Of a DNA stretch of 64,000 nt, positions 10,075 through 22,688 are shown in pieces. Within the stretch, counting starts at the first letter, position 1. The number at the start of each line of letters is the position of its first letter. The DNA comes from Ricinus communis (Eukaryota > Streptophyta > Magnoliopsida > Malpighiales > Euphorbiaceae), in the NCBI RefSeq assembly GCF_019578655.1, contig NC_063260.1:13146001-13210000 (forward strand). The letters are read 5' to 3'. The notes beneath the pieces were generated by a model. That model made no database searches, had not been told where the DNA came from, and was given only the letters and a program-made list of their open reading frames with translations. The position numbers were made by a program, and so were the translations under genes.

Positions 10075-12360
10075 TTGTAAAGAAAGAGCTTCTCATGCAT
10101 ATGCATATTTAAGTTAACTTCCAATTTAACTTAATAAATACTTAAATTTTTATTTTTTTAATATTTAAACACTTTTAAATTTTATTTTAACTTTTAGTAA
10201 TATTTAAACACTTTGTATAGCACATGTAAAAAAGTATTAAAATATTATAAAAAATAAGTTTAAGTGTCTATTAAATTAGACCGAAAGTTAAAGTATTAAA
10301 CTAACCAAATAATTAAAGATTTTGGCCATGTAAAATATGTACCTCTTTCAAGTTATTTATAATTTATATTTTTTTTTATAAATCCAATGGATTAATTTGG
10401 ACGCCTAATTTTGTCTTCTAATCAAAATATATGCACCAATAATAAGGGATCAACTAGAGACCAAGTAGAGACCACTTTATTTAGATAGCCGAATAGAGAC
10501 CACTTTTTGTAGTTGCTATTTTTAGCAACCAATATTGGCCGCTCTCTTCATTAGCGACAAAAGTTTTAGAGATCACAAGATGTGGTCTCTAAGTAATTGC
10601 TAATTAGCTTTAGCGACCACTCAGAGACCATGTCCGATGGTCTCTAAACTGTTGTTTTTATTAGTTAACATAATTAAACCCTTGCATAGCTTCCTCAATT
10701 TCCTTAGTTTTAAATTTATATATAAATAGTTTCTTTGTTTTTTGGTTTACAAATAAATATAATAAACTTCAACAAATTTTTTTAGAGCAATTGCGCATTG
10801 ATCGAATGGAGAAAAAGAAACTTGGAGAATGCATAATGAAATAAGAGTTGTATGTTGTGTTTTAGATGTTTTAAATAACATAATAAATTTTATTGGTATA
10901 ATTTTAATTATTAAATTTTATTATCTAATAAACTATTATTCATTATATGAATTTTAAATTTTATTAAAATAAAATTTTAATCATATAATTAGATTTTAGT
11001 AGCAAGGGACCAATAGTTTATTGGTCTATAATAACAAGAATCACATGCTTTTAATTCAAAAGAGAAAGGAAAAAAAAAAAAAAAGGTTCCCTCATCACTA
11101 CCTTGGTTAATTCAAGGGGTAACAGATACAACATGTTCTTATTACGTATGGGGAAAGGAACAAAGAAAGGATTTGCTGTAATTTTGGAATCATATATACA
11201 TCAAAGGCCAGCTTAAACAAATGATTTAATTTTATATTCGGTGCCTTCACGGTAGGTTTGCACATTATTTTATTTCACCAAGAACTTGGGTACCAGCATG
11301 ACCACTCTATATGAATCCATCAATTCAGTAAGGAACTTTCTTAATATGCCAAAACTAAGAGTTAAACATGGAAACGGGCTTAAGAGCAAATTGGGTCTCT
11401 TTTGAATCATTTCTTTTTCCCTAACTCATTAGTCATAGAGGATTAGGCAGCAGGGTGAGAGAGAGCTGATGAAATTTGGCAAAATTGCTAGATGGGTGTC
11501 TAGAAGAATAGGTTATGGTGATGATAAAATCAATATAATATAATGTTTTCAATGGCTGCTAGTCAAAATTCATATTAGTTCCATTGCTATAATCGTCAAA
11601 ATATATTTGGCAGGCTACAATACAATAATACTAAGCAACCGTGTTGGTCCACAAGCTTCTCATTGGAAATGTCAGAACACCAGATATCAACACAAATTAG
11701 AGAAAGAGCTTGCATTTTTCTTTTTAATTTATTATTATATTTGAGATATTCTATTACTTAATTATCAGGTTATGCTAATATATAAAATATATTTACTCAT
11801 CAAGAAACTTGGACCTTCATTTTGTTTTATGATCAAAGAAAGATGGGAACTGCTTAATTTCCAAAAGCTTGATTTTCAAGAGAAGAATAATCATTTATCT
11901 ATGGCAGTTCAATTATCTTCCCTAAACTAATCACCCACATTAAGATATCACCAAAGCTGAATAATGGGTTTGGTTTACTTTCCCTACATTATTCTATTAT
12001 AGTTTAAGTGTTGCAGAAAAGTTATAAATATCGACTAAACTAAAATTTAAATTTCAAATTTCTTTGTTCTTATTTGTATAAATAAAAACAAATTAAATAG
12101 GATGATTTCTCTAATATTATATACTTTTTACAGATATATGTATATAATAATAATTAAACCATAGTTATGGTAAGAAGTAAATCATGACATTCCAAATCCA
12201 AGAATAAAAAGACAAAAATTTTAAAAAGAAAAAAAAAAGAAGTTAAGTTGTTGACATTAGCTAACAAAGTTCTTTAATATATTCAAAATTGAGATCATAA
12301 TTTTTGTCAAAGAAAAAGAAAAACAATTCACATGTAATAAAAGTACTTTTATATATTAAA
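10075..12360. other. AT-rich intergenic region with transposon-like piece
   Basis: No gene was recognised. From about 10455 to 10660 the motif AGAGACCA and its complement TGGTCTCT recur several times, mixed with TTAGCGAC-like units, resembling subterminal repeats of a DNA transposon; the partner end could not be defined. The rest (10660-12360) is AT-rich with poly-A tracts (e.g. near 11070) and no coding evidence. Confidence 0.4.
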
Positions 12361-12674
12361 TTTGTCCCGCTGTTTCCTCTCAATCTTTTTCTCTCTCTTT
12401 GTAAGAATAATCCAAAATGAAAATTGCCATAAGCTGACTATAGACAATTCAATCTCTTCTCTCTCTATAGACCAATATTTTTCTCTCTCTAAAATTTTCT
12501 CTCTTTTTTCTCTTGTTTGTGCTAATTTGCCTGAACTCTTTTTTGTTTTTTGTTTTTTTTTTTTTTCAAAATTTGCTTCCTCTACAAAGCTTTTGGCTTT
12601 CTCCTTTATCTCTCTTTATAGTTCTTGCTTTTCTATTTGGGTTGTTTTGTGTTCTTTAAGTGGTTGTTGCTATT

Positions 12675-15600
12675 ATGGCTGGTCGTCATAATGATCCTAA
12701 CCCTTTTGATGAAGAAGAAGTTAATCCCTTTTCTGTGAGTTTCTCTCTTTCATGCCCCCGTTGTTATTTCTGGGTTTTGTTTTCTTTGATGCATAGTTGA
12801 AGTTTAAGTTGACTTCTTGGTTGTTTGGTTTTGTGAGTTATGGGTTTTAGAACTGATGATACAAAAACTTGGGAATTTTGATAATTCTAGCGAATTGGGA
12901 TGGTTTTATGCATTGATATAGCTTATTGATGTGGATTTATGGTTCACTTTTGATGCTTTGGCTTATGAAGTTGCAAAAATCTTTCTTTTTCTGTGTATTC
13001 CAAGCTAATGGCTTCATTTTGCCACAATTCTTTTATGATGTTGGGTTGGTGTTGAACTGTTGTTGCAAAATTGTGATTGGTCTAAGAAGATACGGATGGT
13101 TGTTTGATGTAGTATCTTGTTTCTGGATAAGCTTACTGGGGAACGTTTCATAGAGAATCCGCTTTTTCATTTTTTATCAGCGGCTCTATTACTTATCCTG
13201 TGTGAATTATCTCTGGTGATAGCAAAGATATTCTGACTTAGTGACTTCTGTTGTTTCGTATACCAGTATACTTGATATATGCTTAAAGCAAGATTTTCGA
13301 GACTCGGGCAGCGTGCTGCTTCATGCAAGCCTGCTTTTCTTTTTTTTGACTTTATAGATTTCTTTTGAAGTGTGATCAATAGAGAGAAACTTGATTGTTT
13401 ATTTTCTGCTTGATATGATTTTGTTCCTCTAGTGCTTTATCATTTTGGAAAGTTCTGCAACTTATTTTTAGTAATAATCTAATTTTGTAACTAGGATCCC
13501 GTTGTAAGGGGGAAAGCAAGTAGTCAGCAGAAGTTCAGTGGAGGTGCATTTTACACAGCAGTAAGCTTAATTTTTTGAAAAATACTAGCACAATGCTTCT
13601 ATATTTTGTCTAATTTTAGACTCTATTTTATTAGATCAGCGGATAGATTTTATTGTCAGTTCAGTTGGTACTTTGGTTCCAAGTTATTTCTTCACATGCC
13701 ACCAAGGAAAGCAACTGGTTATTCTATTATTTTCTAGAACTCTTACGCATAGTTCTGCAAATTTTCAGAGTGCTCCTCCTCCTTCAAACTCGAGGCTTTC
13801 ACCACTTCCTCCTGAACCTGCCGATTTCGGCTATGATCATGGAGCAACAGTTGATATTCCAATTGATTCAGCTACGGTAGGTTAAATTCCGCTGGCTGGT
13901 GAAAGCCCTCATTCATTTTTGCGACATGTATTATTTAGTGTGTTTTCCTGAAGATTTTCTCATTTTTAATGTTTGAATTTAGGATTTGAGGAAGAAAGAA
14001 AAGGAACTCCAAGCTAAGGAAGCGGAACTGAGAAGGCGGGAGCAGGTATGTGTCAGAAATACTATTGACATAATTGTGGGCTGTGGTTATCTTCCACCCA
14101 TTTCTCTGTCCCCCACATTTCCTCTCCTTCCAAACATTGGCAGAATACGTACAATTTAAACACTTGCTAGATGGCCATAGGCCCATCTTTTGCATTGCTT
14201 CTCTTCAGTCTGTTGATTACTTCCAGCCTTCTACTCTTCTACATAGTAATTGCTCTAATGTGAATTCACCTGGTTTCAAAATTGGGACTAGGAGTTAGTT
14301 GAGTTCAGCTGTAGTAAAACTTTCAACACCCTGTGGAAGCAGCTTTGCATGTCAGCTTTTTCTTAGAATCTCAGATATGAATGCAGTTAAAGACCTCTCA
14401 AATAGTTTTTTTGGCAGATTTGGCTTTGGAATTGGATTTTAGTTTTGGTTTACTAGCGGTAGTGTTTTGATTTGCAAGAGGAGAATTCTTATCATTAAGT
14501 TACTTGTTAGATAACTTTGTCATTTTTCTTATACTAGTATTTTCAGTTTTATCATTTATGCATAAAACTATTTTTTCAAAGTGTGGATATGCACGTTCCT
14601 CTGCAATGTATGTGCACATGGAATATCTGTATTTCACATTATAAGGCTCATTTGAAAAAATTTTGGTGGATATTAGTGATTTTGTCGATCTGTTTTAATT
14701 ATGTTGAACTTGTGTTTTGTGGCATTTTGGTGGAGGAACATTTTTCTGACACTATGTTTGACATGTGTTAATTTGCTTTTTTCTTTTTTTCCTTTTTTCT
14801 GGTACTATGCAGGACGTAAAACGGCGTGAAGATGCAGCTGCACGAGGTAAGATGTTCTTAATTTTGTAATAATCTGTCATCCATGCTCATTTCATATTGC
14901 CTGGAGCTGGCTTTTCAATTCTTTTTTTAGTAAATCCATCTTTTTGTACTTACTAGTCAATTTTCTCCATCTCTTCCTATATTTTTCATTCTGCACTATT
15001 TTTATTCCACACCATCTCATTTTTAGGTAACTTGGGTTGCTAAGTTGCATGTAACCAGATCACGCAGTAGATTGTGGACTGATTGTTTTCTTCAAGAATG
15101 GCAATAGCCATTTTATTTTTGACTTGGAATTCACACTTTCAACTCTCTCTTCTGCAGCTGGAATTGTGCTGGAGGAGAAAAATTGGCCACCATTTTTTCC
15201 TATTATCCATCACGATATTGCAAATGAAATACCAATTCATCTACAACGAATTCAATATGTTGCCTTCACAACATTTTTAGGTAAGTTATTAAATGTAAGG
15301 ATTCTGTTTCTGCACAAACAGGTAGGTTTCTTCTTTATAGAATTTTGTCTAATAAACTATGAGAATTTTACTAAGATAGAAATGAGACATATTATATTGA
15401 GGATAGAGGATCTCTAGTAGGTTAATTTACCATCTTAACTTGTCAAAATTGTCAAACAAGAAAAAGAGATTTGTTACAGTTCTTGTGAAGATCAACCGGC
15501 CAGCTGCCCATTGTAATGCTGTCTACTTTTATTCAGAGGGTTTGAGGTGTATGTTTGGCCTTTAATTAATCCCAGTTACCATGATTTATTGGTTTAGATG

Positions 15601-17845
15601 TGGCTGATGAAGTGTGCATTTTGTGTTTTCCTGCCAAAATTGAGCATTCTTTTTTTTTTTTTTTTTGTTCACTCAACTATTATAATATTTTAGGGTGCCA
15701 TAATTTTGCACGCGAAACATCTGAAAGATACCTAGCTTATTTTTTAGTTGGTATGTGATTATTTTTCAATGATCAATATAGTAAACTAAACTTTTCTGTC
15801 ATAGTTGCCTTGTTTTACTTTAATATAGTACCAAAGATGTTTCGTACAGGTCCTATATAATATTAGGCTTGAGAAACTTAGGCTTTGCTAATTTAAAAAC
15901 TGCAGCTCTGTCTCATTTTCTATGACATTTCTGGCTTCTTCACCACCAGCTGCTAACTGGGGTTCACTACCAGCCGACTTCTTTTTTTTCCCTTGCTCTA
16001 GTGAATAACATATGGGGGGAGGGTGGTGGTGGTGATGGACTTTTAGATTGGCAGTAGCATCTAACATGACAGGACAAACAAGTGATGAATGATATATTGT
16101 GCAGGACTGGTTCTTTGTCTTTTCTGGAACATTATAGCTGTTACAACGGCATGGATTAAAGGCGAAGGTTGGTTTGGATATTTATGTTGTATTTTTCCTG
16201 TGGACAGTTTTTCACCGTGTTTGATGTCATAAATTGCTGTGTAATCTGACCTTGGTGTGTTTGTTTTTGCTTTGAAGGGGTTAAAATCTGGTTTCTTGCT
16301 GTTATTTACTTCATAGCCGGAGTTCCTGGAGCCTATATTTTGTGGTATCGTCCACTTTATCGTGCATTCAGGTACTGATTTCCCTGCTGTGCATGATTTT
16401 CATCCCTTCTCTTCACCTTCCATTTACTGTTGAGGAGTTGTTTTGATGTCATTCAACATCTATTTATCATTCAGTTCCATGGCTAAGCTTATTCTGATCC
16501 GATGACTATACAGTTTATATTATTGGGATGAATCTAACGTGATTGCAGACAAAATTATAGTGCATCATTACCTGTTTAAAATGGAATAACTAGATTGTAA
16601 ATTCATTCATAACTATTCATTTCAAGCCTAAACCTATACAGAAAGATCCAATTACTGCTCTTTGCTCAGTAGTTCATTGGTTGAGTGCTCTCTGTTATCC
16701 AAGTAACAAACAAATTATGCCTCTTCTTTCAGGAATGAAAGTGCTTTGAAGTTTGGATGGTTTTTCTTGTTTTATTTGGTAAACTCATCTTTCCCACAAC
16801 AGATATATTATTAAGAGCCCAGGAATACTATTTTTTTATATATATAATTTTGTTTTGCTGTCCACAGGTTCACCTTGGTTTCTGCATCCTGGCAGCAGTT
16901 GCTCCTCCTATAATTTTCAAAGGGAAATCTTTCACGTATGTTTCTTGAAGTATTTCAAATGTTCCTTTCTTATGTCAAATATTTTTTCAGACTACTCTTC
17001 TACACCAAACTTATTCTTTATAATACTACAAATAAGCTTTCTGGATAGTTTCTTCCCATTCACGGATGGTTTCGTATTGTGGTTTGTGAAACAGTGGCAT
17101 CCTGTCTGCAATAGACGTCGTCGGTGACCATGCTTTAGTTGGGGTAAGATCTCTGGGTTCAATAATATACCTTGCTGCTGATATGTCTGATACTTACTGA
17201 TCCTTGTTTTAAAGCTGACAACTGAGGAGATAATCTGGGCTTTACTTTTAGCTTATTATATCTTGTTGGGTTAGGACCAGAAAAAGAAAAAGGATCTGCC
17301 TCAATATTTATTAATGCAGCAGGTCTAGTTGTTTTAGCTCTAGGTCCAGGCTGTCGACTTTCTAAGTCAACCTGGGCTGGGGACAGGTTGCGTTTTCTAG
17401 AGTTCACGTCAGGCTTTGCCATGTTTAGTTACTATGACATGTAATCTGAACTTGGATTTGTACAATGGGATTGATCAACATAATATTTTTGATATGCTGT
17501 CTGGCATGGTCTAATAATTGTGTTTTCTTTGCCAACAGATCTTCTACTTTATTGGATTTGGATTTTTCTGCCTTGAGTTGGTGCTCAGCATCTGGGTTCT
17601 TCAGGTCCTTTTTTGTCCTCCATTTCCCCTGTGGAATGTTGATGAGATTATGTTTTTGTCATACTGCTGCACGTATTATGCAGCTCTCCTTTTTTTTTCT
17701 TCCCCCCAAGTTTATAGGCGTTTACCTTTTTTTAACTTACTTACCTTCATATGTGCAGCAAGTATACATGTATTTCCGCGGCAGTGGTAAAGCTGCTGAG
17801 ATGAAGCGAGAGGCTGCAAGAGGAGCAATGCGGGCAGCAATATGA
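12675..17845 (+). CDS. SCAMP: Secretory carrier-associated membrane protein (SCAMP)
   Basis: Thirteen exons join in frame to 308 aa: 12675-12734, 13495-13560, 13769-13876, 13983-14045, 14813-14846, 15158-15280, 16105-16167, 16278-16371, 16733-16778, 16868-16935, 17095-17143, 17539-17604, 17759-17845. NPF repeats lie near the N-terminus ([11 protein letters not shown], residues 9-18) and would bind EH-domain endocytic adaptors. A charged heptad-like coiled coil covers about 79-110 ([17 protein letters not shown]). Four membrane segments follow at about 146-170, 174-196, 210-235 and 257-282, and then a basic C-terminal tail. Length and order match plant SCAMPs, which are integral proteins of trans-Golgi/early endosome, plasma membrane and cell plate. 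The start [15 protein letters not shown] is canonical for the family. All internal junctions have GT..AG borders. Confidence 0.95.
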
Positions 17846-19424
17846 TGATGATTCTATATGGTTGACGACTGTAGAGGGGCAAATATTCGGACCTTATTAT
17901 ACGAATGGTGATAGTGTTTCTTTTAGGTTGTATATGCGCTTAGCCACAGTATGTTTTGGATAAATTGCTGGCTTGAGTGGATGCTGGACCGATGACATTT
18001 TACTTGTTATTAAAGCTTTGTTCGAGTGCTATTTCCTTGTAAAGCTTTAGCTCAATAATTAATTAATAGGTTCACAAGCTGGGCGTCTGTGTTTCTTCTT
18101 TAATTTTTCTCCATTGCAGTAGCTCTAAGGTAGGGTTGTGCAGGAAATAAGAGTTGGGAATGAGCTTGAAAACATCTACTTTAACAGATCCGATCACGAA
18201 TGGGACGTAACCATATGAAGTATTACAGATTGCTGTTGGGATTCAAACATGTTGGTAAAGCATATGTTACTTCAATTTGATTAACATCCATAACCAAGGA
18301 TTCTAGTCACATTATGAATAGAATGAGAGGACTCTTCATTTTGTTTCTAAACATTGCAGTTGCTAATAGATGTGGGTTACTTCGCATCCGTTTAGTTCAG
18401 GGTCAGGTCTGTTGGACAAATCAAAGGAATTTTAGGCATTACTATTATTATTAGCAGCAGCAGCAAGGTAGTAGTAGTAGGCATCAATTCGAAAAGAATG
18501 GTCATGCATCAAGAAGCAAATAGCAAGCTTCCAATAACTGGAGAGATGTAAAGGAAACACATTGGAACCGGCCCAATAGAGGTTGATTTCTCACAAAAAA
18601 TCATTTGGTAAAAGGCCCAGTATGGAATAAATCCCTCTAGTTCTGCAATATTCAAGGTCCATTAGGTCTTAATATTGAGATTAATACCTTTGTTAACTTG
18701 TTTTAAGTTTGATTCATTGGGGATTAATAAGAATATATATATACATATATATTGTTTGACTTAAGATTATGAATAGAATTGATATCTGATGGCAATCTGT
18801 CGTGTACCAAATATTTTAAGTAATTAAGCACTTCAACAAGTTGAGCCTCTATTACAGTTTTTGGAACTCAATTACAAAAGTATAAGCAAAATAAACTTTG
18901 GTCATTGTCAAACTAATGCAAAGGAGGTGGTGACTTTTTCAACAATAGAGAAGTGCACAAGTGTAGTGCTTTTTTCATTAAGTGTAGCAGAATAAGACTC
19001 AAGTTTACATACGCAAATATCGTTATCCAATAACAAAATTACATAATTATATTATCCAAGTGTGTATATATATTATATAATTAAATGAATTTGGTTCTAT
19101 TTTTTAAATCTTATTCATATAAATAGAAATTGGATAGATCAGCCACTGTTTCAGGCATGTCGTTCTTTTCAAGCAAAGAGTTGTATTTCTATAAATATTA
19201 TTATTTTCATCAAAATCATAAAATTTGCAGACACCAACAAAAGAAGAAAAATAATAGCAATATATGATATAATTTATATATTAATATAAAGCTCATACCA
19301 TACCATATTTATGTAGTCCAAATAAAACTAGATCACATACTTGAAACTACTACTATACTATATAATACCATCAAATATGACCGGCTACCGCCTGCCCTGT
19401 TCCCATAATACTTTCCCTCTTCCT
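17846..19424. other. SCAMP 3' UTR and intergenic region
   Basis: The likely 3' UTR runs to about 18060 (ending in an AATAATTAATTAAT-rich stretch). Near 18440-18480 there is a compound trinucleotide repeat (TTA, then AGC, then AGT units). The rest is AT-rich with no gene evidence. Confidence 0.5.
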
Positions 19425-19868
19425 CTAACAATAAGCAATACACTTCTTCTTGCAGTCCATGGTACACCCACCACCGCCTCCACCGCCACCGTAGCCCTTC
19501 CCTGATCGGCTATAGGAGGTGAAGCACTTAGCAGGACAAGTGAGTTTCTTCTTGTAACAAGGACCCTTCTCTTTACACACTACGGTAGGCCTTATTATAC
19601 CACCTTTCGAGTACCCTCCGTTTGGACCTCCAAATCCAGCTCCATACCCGCCACCAATTATCCCATTTCCATACCCGGGTATTCCAAACCCGCTACCAGG
19701 TCCAAAGAACCCACCCATCCCGCCAGCATCATTACCGCTACCGCCTTTGTTCTTTGGGTTGTTGGTGGATTTGCCTTTTGTTGGCTTGGGTTCGGGCCGG
19801 GTAGCAGAAGAAAAGGATCCTGAAAGAAGCAAGATAGCCAAGAGAAAGAAACAAGCGAACGTCTTCAT
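19425..19868 (-). CDS. Secreted glycine-rich protein with C-terminal 8-cysteine region
   Basis: A single-exon 147-aa frame with ATG at 19868. Residues 1-22 (MKTFACFFLLAILLLSGSFS) form a clear signal peptide. A basic Pro/Lys/Asn-rich piece follows, then a Gly-rich stretch (about 43-88, GGMGGFFGPGSG and similar). The C-terminal third has eight cysteines in the pattern C-x4-C-x6-C-x3-C-x(~18)-C-x3-C-x3-C-x3-C, interrupted by an eight-Gly run. The features point to a wall or apoplastic glycine-rich protein; the even cysteine count suggests disulfides. A TATA-like TTTAAATATT lies about 50 bases upstream (19918-19927). Exact role unknown. Confidence 0.85.
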   Translation of the reverse strand: MKTFACFFLLAILLLSGSFSSATRPEPKPTKGKSTNNPKNKGGSGNDAGGMGGFFGPGSGFGIPGYGNGIIGGGYGAGFGGPNGGYSKGGIIRPTVVCKEKGPCYKKKLTCPAKCFTSYSRSGKGYGGGGGGGGCTMDCKKKCIAYC

Positions 19869-19879
19869 ATTTTTCCTTT

Positions 19880-22680
19880 TTTCAGATATGGGTTTTTGAA
19901 AGAGTGATAAAGATAGAATATTTAAAGGTGGGATATACTGTGTTTATGCAGTGAGGGTAGAGAGGACAGTTGGGCAGGAGGGTCCTTCATAAATGGAGAT
20001 TAGGTTGAGTGCATTTATGGCACTTTTTTTTGTTTGGGTTCCTTTTGTATATATAAAACTTTTGGTGGAGGTATCTTTTATCTTAAAAAAAAGGAAAAAG
20101 AAAAAAAAAGAAGAAGAAGCTGCTCATGACTCATGTCGAAATGGGTAATAATCTAGCTTAGGTAAAAAAGAAAATGTTGGGATTAAGATTTAGGCACTTG
20201 GTTGATTAGGTATAAAACATGTGAAGTATTTGAAAGTGTCATGCCTTAATGTGTGAGGTATATGTTTTTGAGAAGTGGAAAATGAGAAAAGGCCGAAAGG
20301 TGGATCAGTGATCATAATTGGCAAGTGGGCGTAGCTCGTGTGTCTTCCCTGCCCATTACAGTCTTTAGCCTTTGGTGCTCCACTATGGGTCTGATTTTGA
20401 CTGAAACCAGTGTTTGATTAATTTATTTGCACAGCACTAATTTGAGTGGTTAGAAAAACAGCTGGAGGGCGATAAAAGTTGCGGTAATGAATGGGTTAAC
20501 AGTGTCAATGGTTAATGGTTTATATTATTATTACCCCTGGAAACCATCCGTGAAAGATTATTCAGTATTGAACACTGCTCGGTGGGTGTCCAAACTCTCA
20601 CAAGTTGGCCAAGCCTACTAGATAAACTCTCTCAAGGAAGTAAATTGGGATTAGACCTGCAAATTTGGTACCATCAAGTACTGCACCATTCGCTGTCAGC
20701 AGACAGCAATTAAGAAAGAGATTTATTGGTTCTTTTTCTTTACGTACTGGGGCTATTCGGTGGCATAGCCGTGGCATAAATGTGACCAACTTCCAATCTT
20801 CAACTTCATTATAAAAATTGAAACTCTTAGTAGAGATGGCAACTGGAATTGCACTTAGTTTTTCACAAGTTCTAATAAAAAAATATTAACTTAAGCTTAA
20901 CTTTGTGTACATATATATTTATATTATTAATACCCATTTAGTTTATTCAAGATTAGAATTATCTCTGTGGTTAAGGTAGTTTTAAATTTGTTTGTGGCAG
21001 TTGATTGATACAAGCTCGGAGAAGGCAAAATACATACACCATCCATGAAAGGTACGTACCTGGACAGCATTTATCAACTAGGTAGCAAAATCAGCAAGTA
21101 GCATGGGCAAGAGAAGCATGGATAATTAAGAGGGAGGGCCGACCACTAAATCTTGACATTTTTTTGTGTCCCTCAATTACTCAGGGAGTACTCACCAAAG
21201 AGATTATGCATCTGATCTTTGATTAGGTCATTGCTATTTTGTACCAGGAACAAGAAACTTTCCAAGTTTCCTTAATTACACTTCAAAGTCAAAAGTTCCC
21301 CTGGCTTTATCCATGGCAATTAAAGAGTAACTTTGACTTGTGGTTTCTTCAACATGGTGGCTATTTTTCAACACAGCTGTGCATATATTAGTAGCCCTAT
21401 CACAAATTTATTTTGTTAGAAAATATCTATGACTTTAAGCATCTGCTGTCCCATCTATTACAGTTGAGCCCTTATGATTAAAGGAACATTAGTAAATTTC
21501 AAGTGATTTTGATTTGGAATAATGCATGCCAAACCTACCTGTGTCTCTCACCATCCCCTATTTTCTTGGCTTAGTTCTAGAATAGTCACCTAACATTTGC
21601 CTTGACTGTAAAATTATTTAATTGGAAAGGACTTGTATGAAATTAATGATCTTTAGACTTTAATGTTCTTTCTTGCCTGTTGATGTTGGAAAAAACAAAC
21701 AAAAGCCTCATAGCAAGGGCACTTACATTAGGCTTCTATCTTTTAATTAGCCCTACACTAGCAACCTTGTAAAGGGCAAGATGATGCAATGACCCATGTC
21801 AAGTTTTAGGACCCAAAAGTTATATCAACTCGTTCTTGCTATAACACTGTTTTGGCTAAATGTTGGTGGTTATGCTTCTTGGACCAGAAATTCTTGCATG
21901 TAGGATAAGAACCGCTTGGCATCATGAACTATAAAAAGGCTAGGCTACGACCAGCCAACCAAAAGCTAGTCTATACAATCTGTGGAAGTGTCCTGCCCCA
22001 CAGGCGTAATGCAACATGCTGGCATGCAGTGTATCAAAAATTCAATTTAAAGATCTAAAAATTAATTGAACCCTTTACTTTCATCAATATTGCATTGACC
22101 AAATGATGGGCGGTGGTTTCTTTATCGTGCAGATAAAGATGCATCATGATATATACAGATGCAACTGTCCCCTAAACTAAATCCTTTTGAAGTTCTTGAC
22201 CATTTGCATATGGGTGCCAATCTCCATGGAAAACAACTCAAACTAGCACCAATTTAGTTACTATCAGGACTTAACCTTGTAGCCTCTGAACTGGCTATTT
22301 AGTGTCTACACCAACAGCTTCTTGATTGTAAGGGATTGTGAAACATGAATGCAAAATGACCTCTATTAATAATTCCCATAGCACAGGGCAGAACTTGTCA
22401 CGCGATGGTTCAGGAGTTGTTTGAACATACAAGACTAGTATTCTTGCAACATGCTTCCTGTAACTTTGTATTTCGAAAGAAAAAAAAATTATCATGCTTT
22501 ACAACTTTGTTATTGTATAGCTATACATAGATTGAAATCCCAGTGGCTATTCATAGAATGAAATCCCACAAGCCCTGCCTGCTGCTGTATAAATATGAGA
22601 GGAAAAGAAAAGAATAACGTATTTTTATTCCCCTGCCCCGTCTAGTAAGTAACTAGTTTGCTGTTATTGATATCTAGTGA
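19880..22680. other. Intergenic region
   Basis: About 2.8 kb between two minus-strand genes. The proximal part (19870-20050) is the promoter side of the glycine-rich gene. A purine-rich AAAAAGAAGAAG tract is at 20080-20120. Small frames here have no recognisable content. Confidence 0.5.
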
Positions 22681-22688
22681 CAATAACC

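Noticed and set aside
12362..12691. 109-codon plus-strand frame upstream of SCAMP
   Set aside because: It is T-rich leader sequence overlapping the true SCAMP start in another frame; low-complexity Phe/Ser/Leu content.
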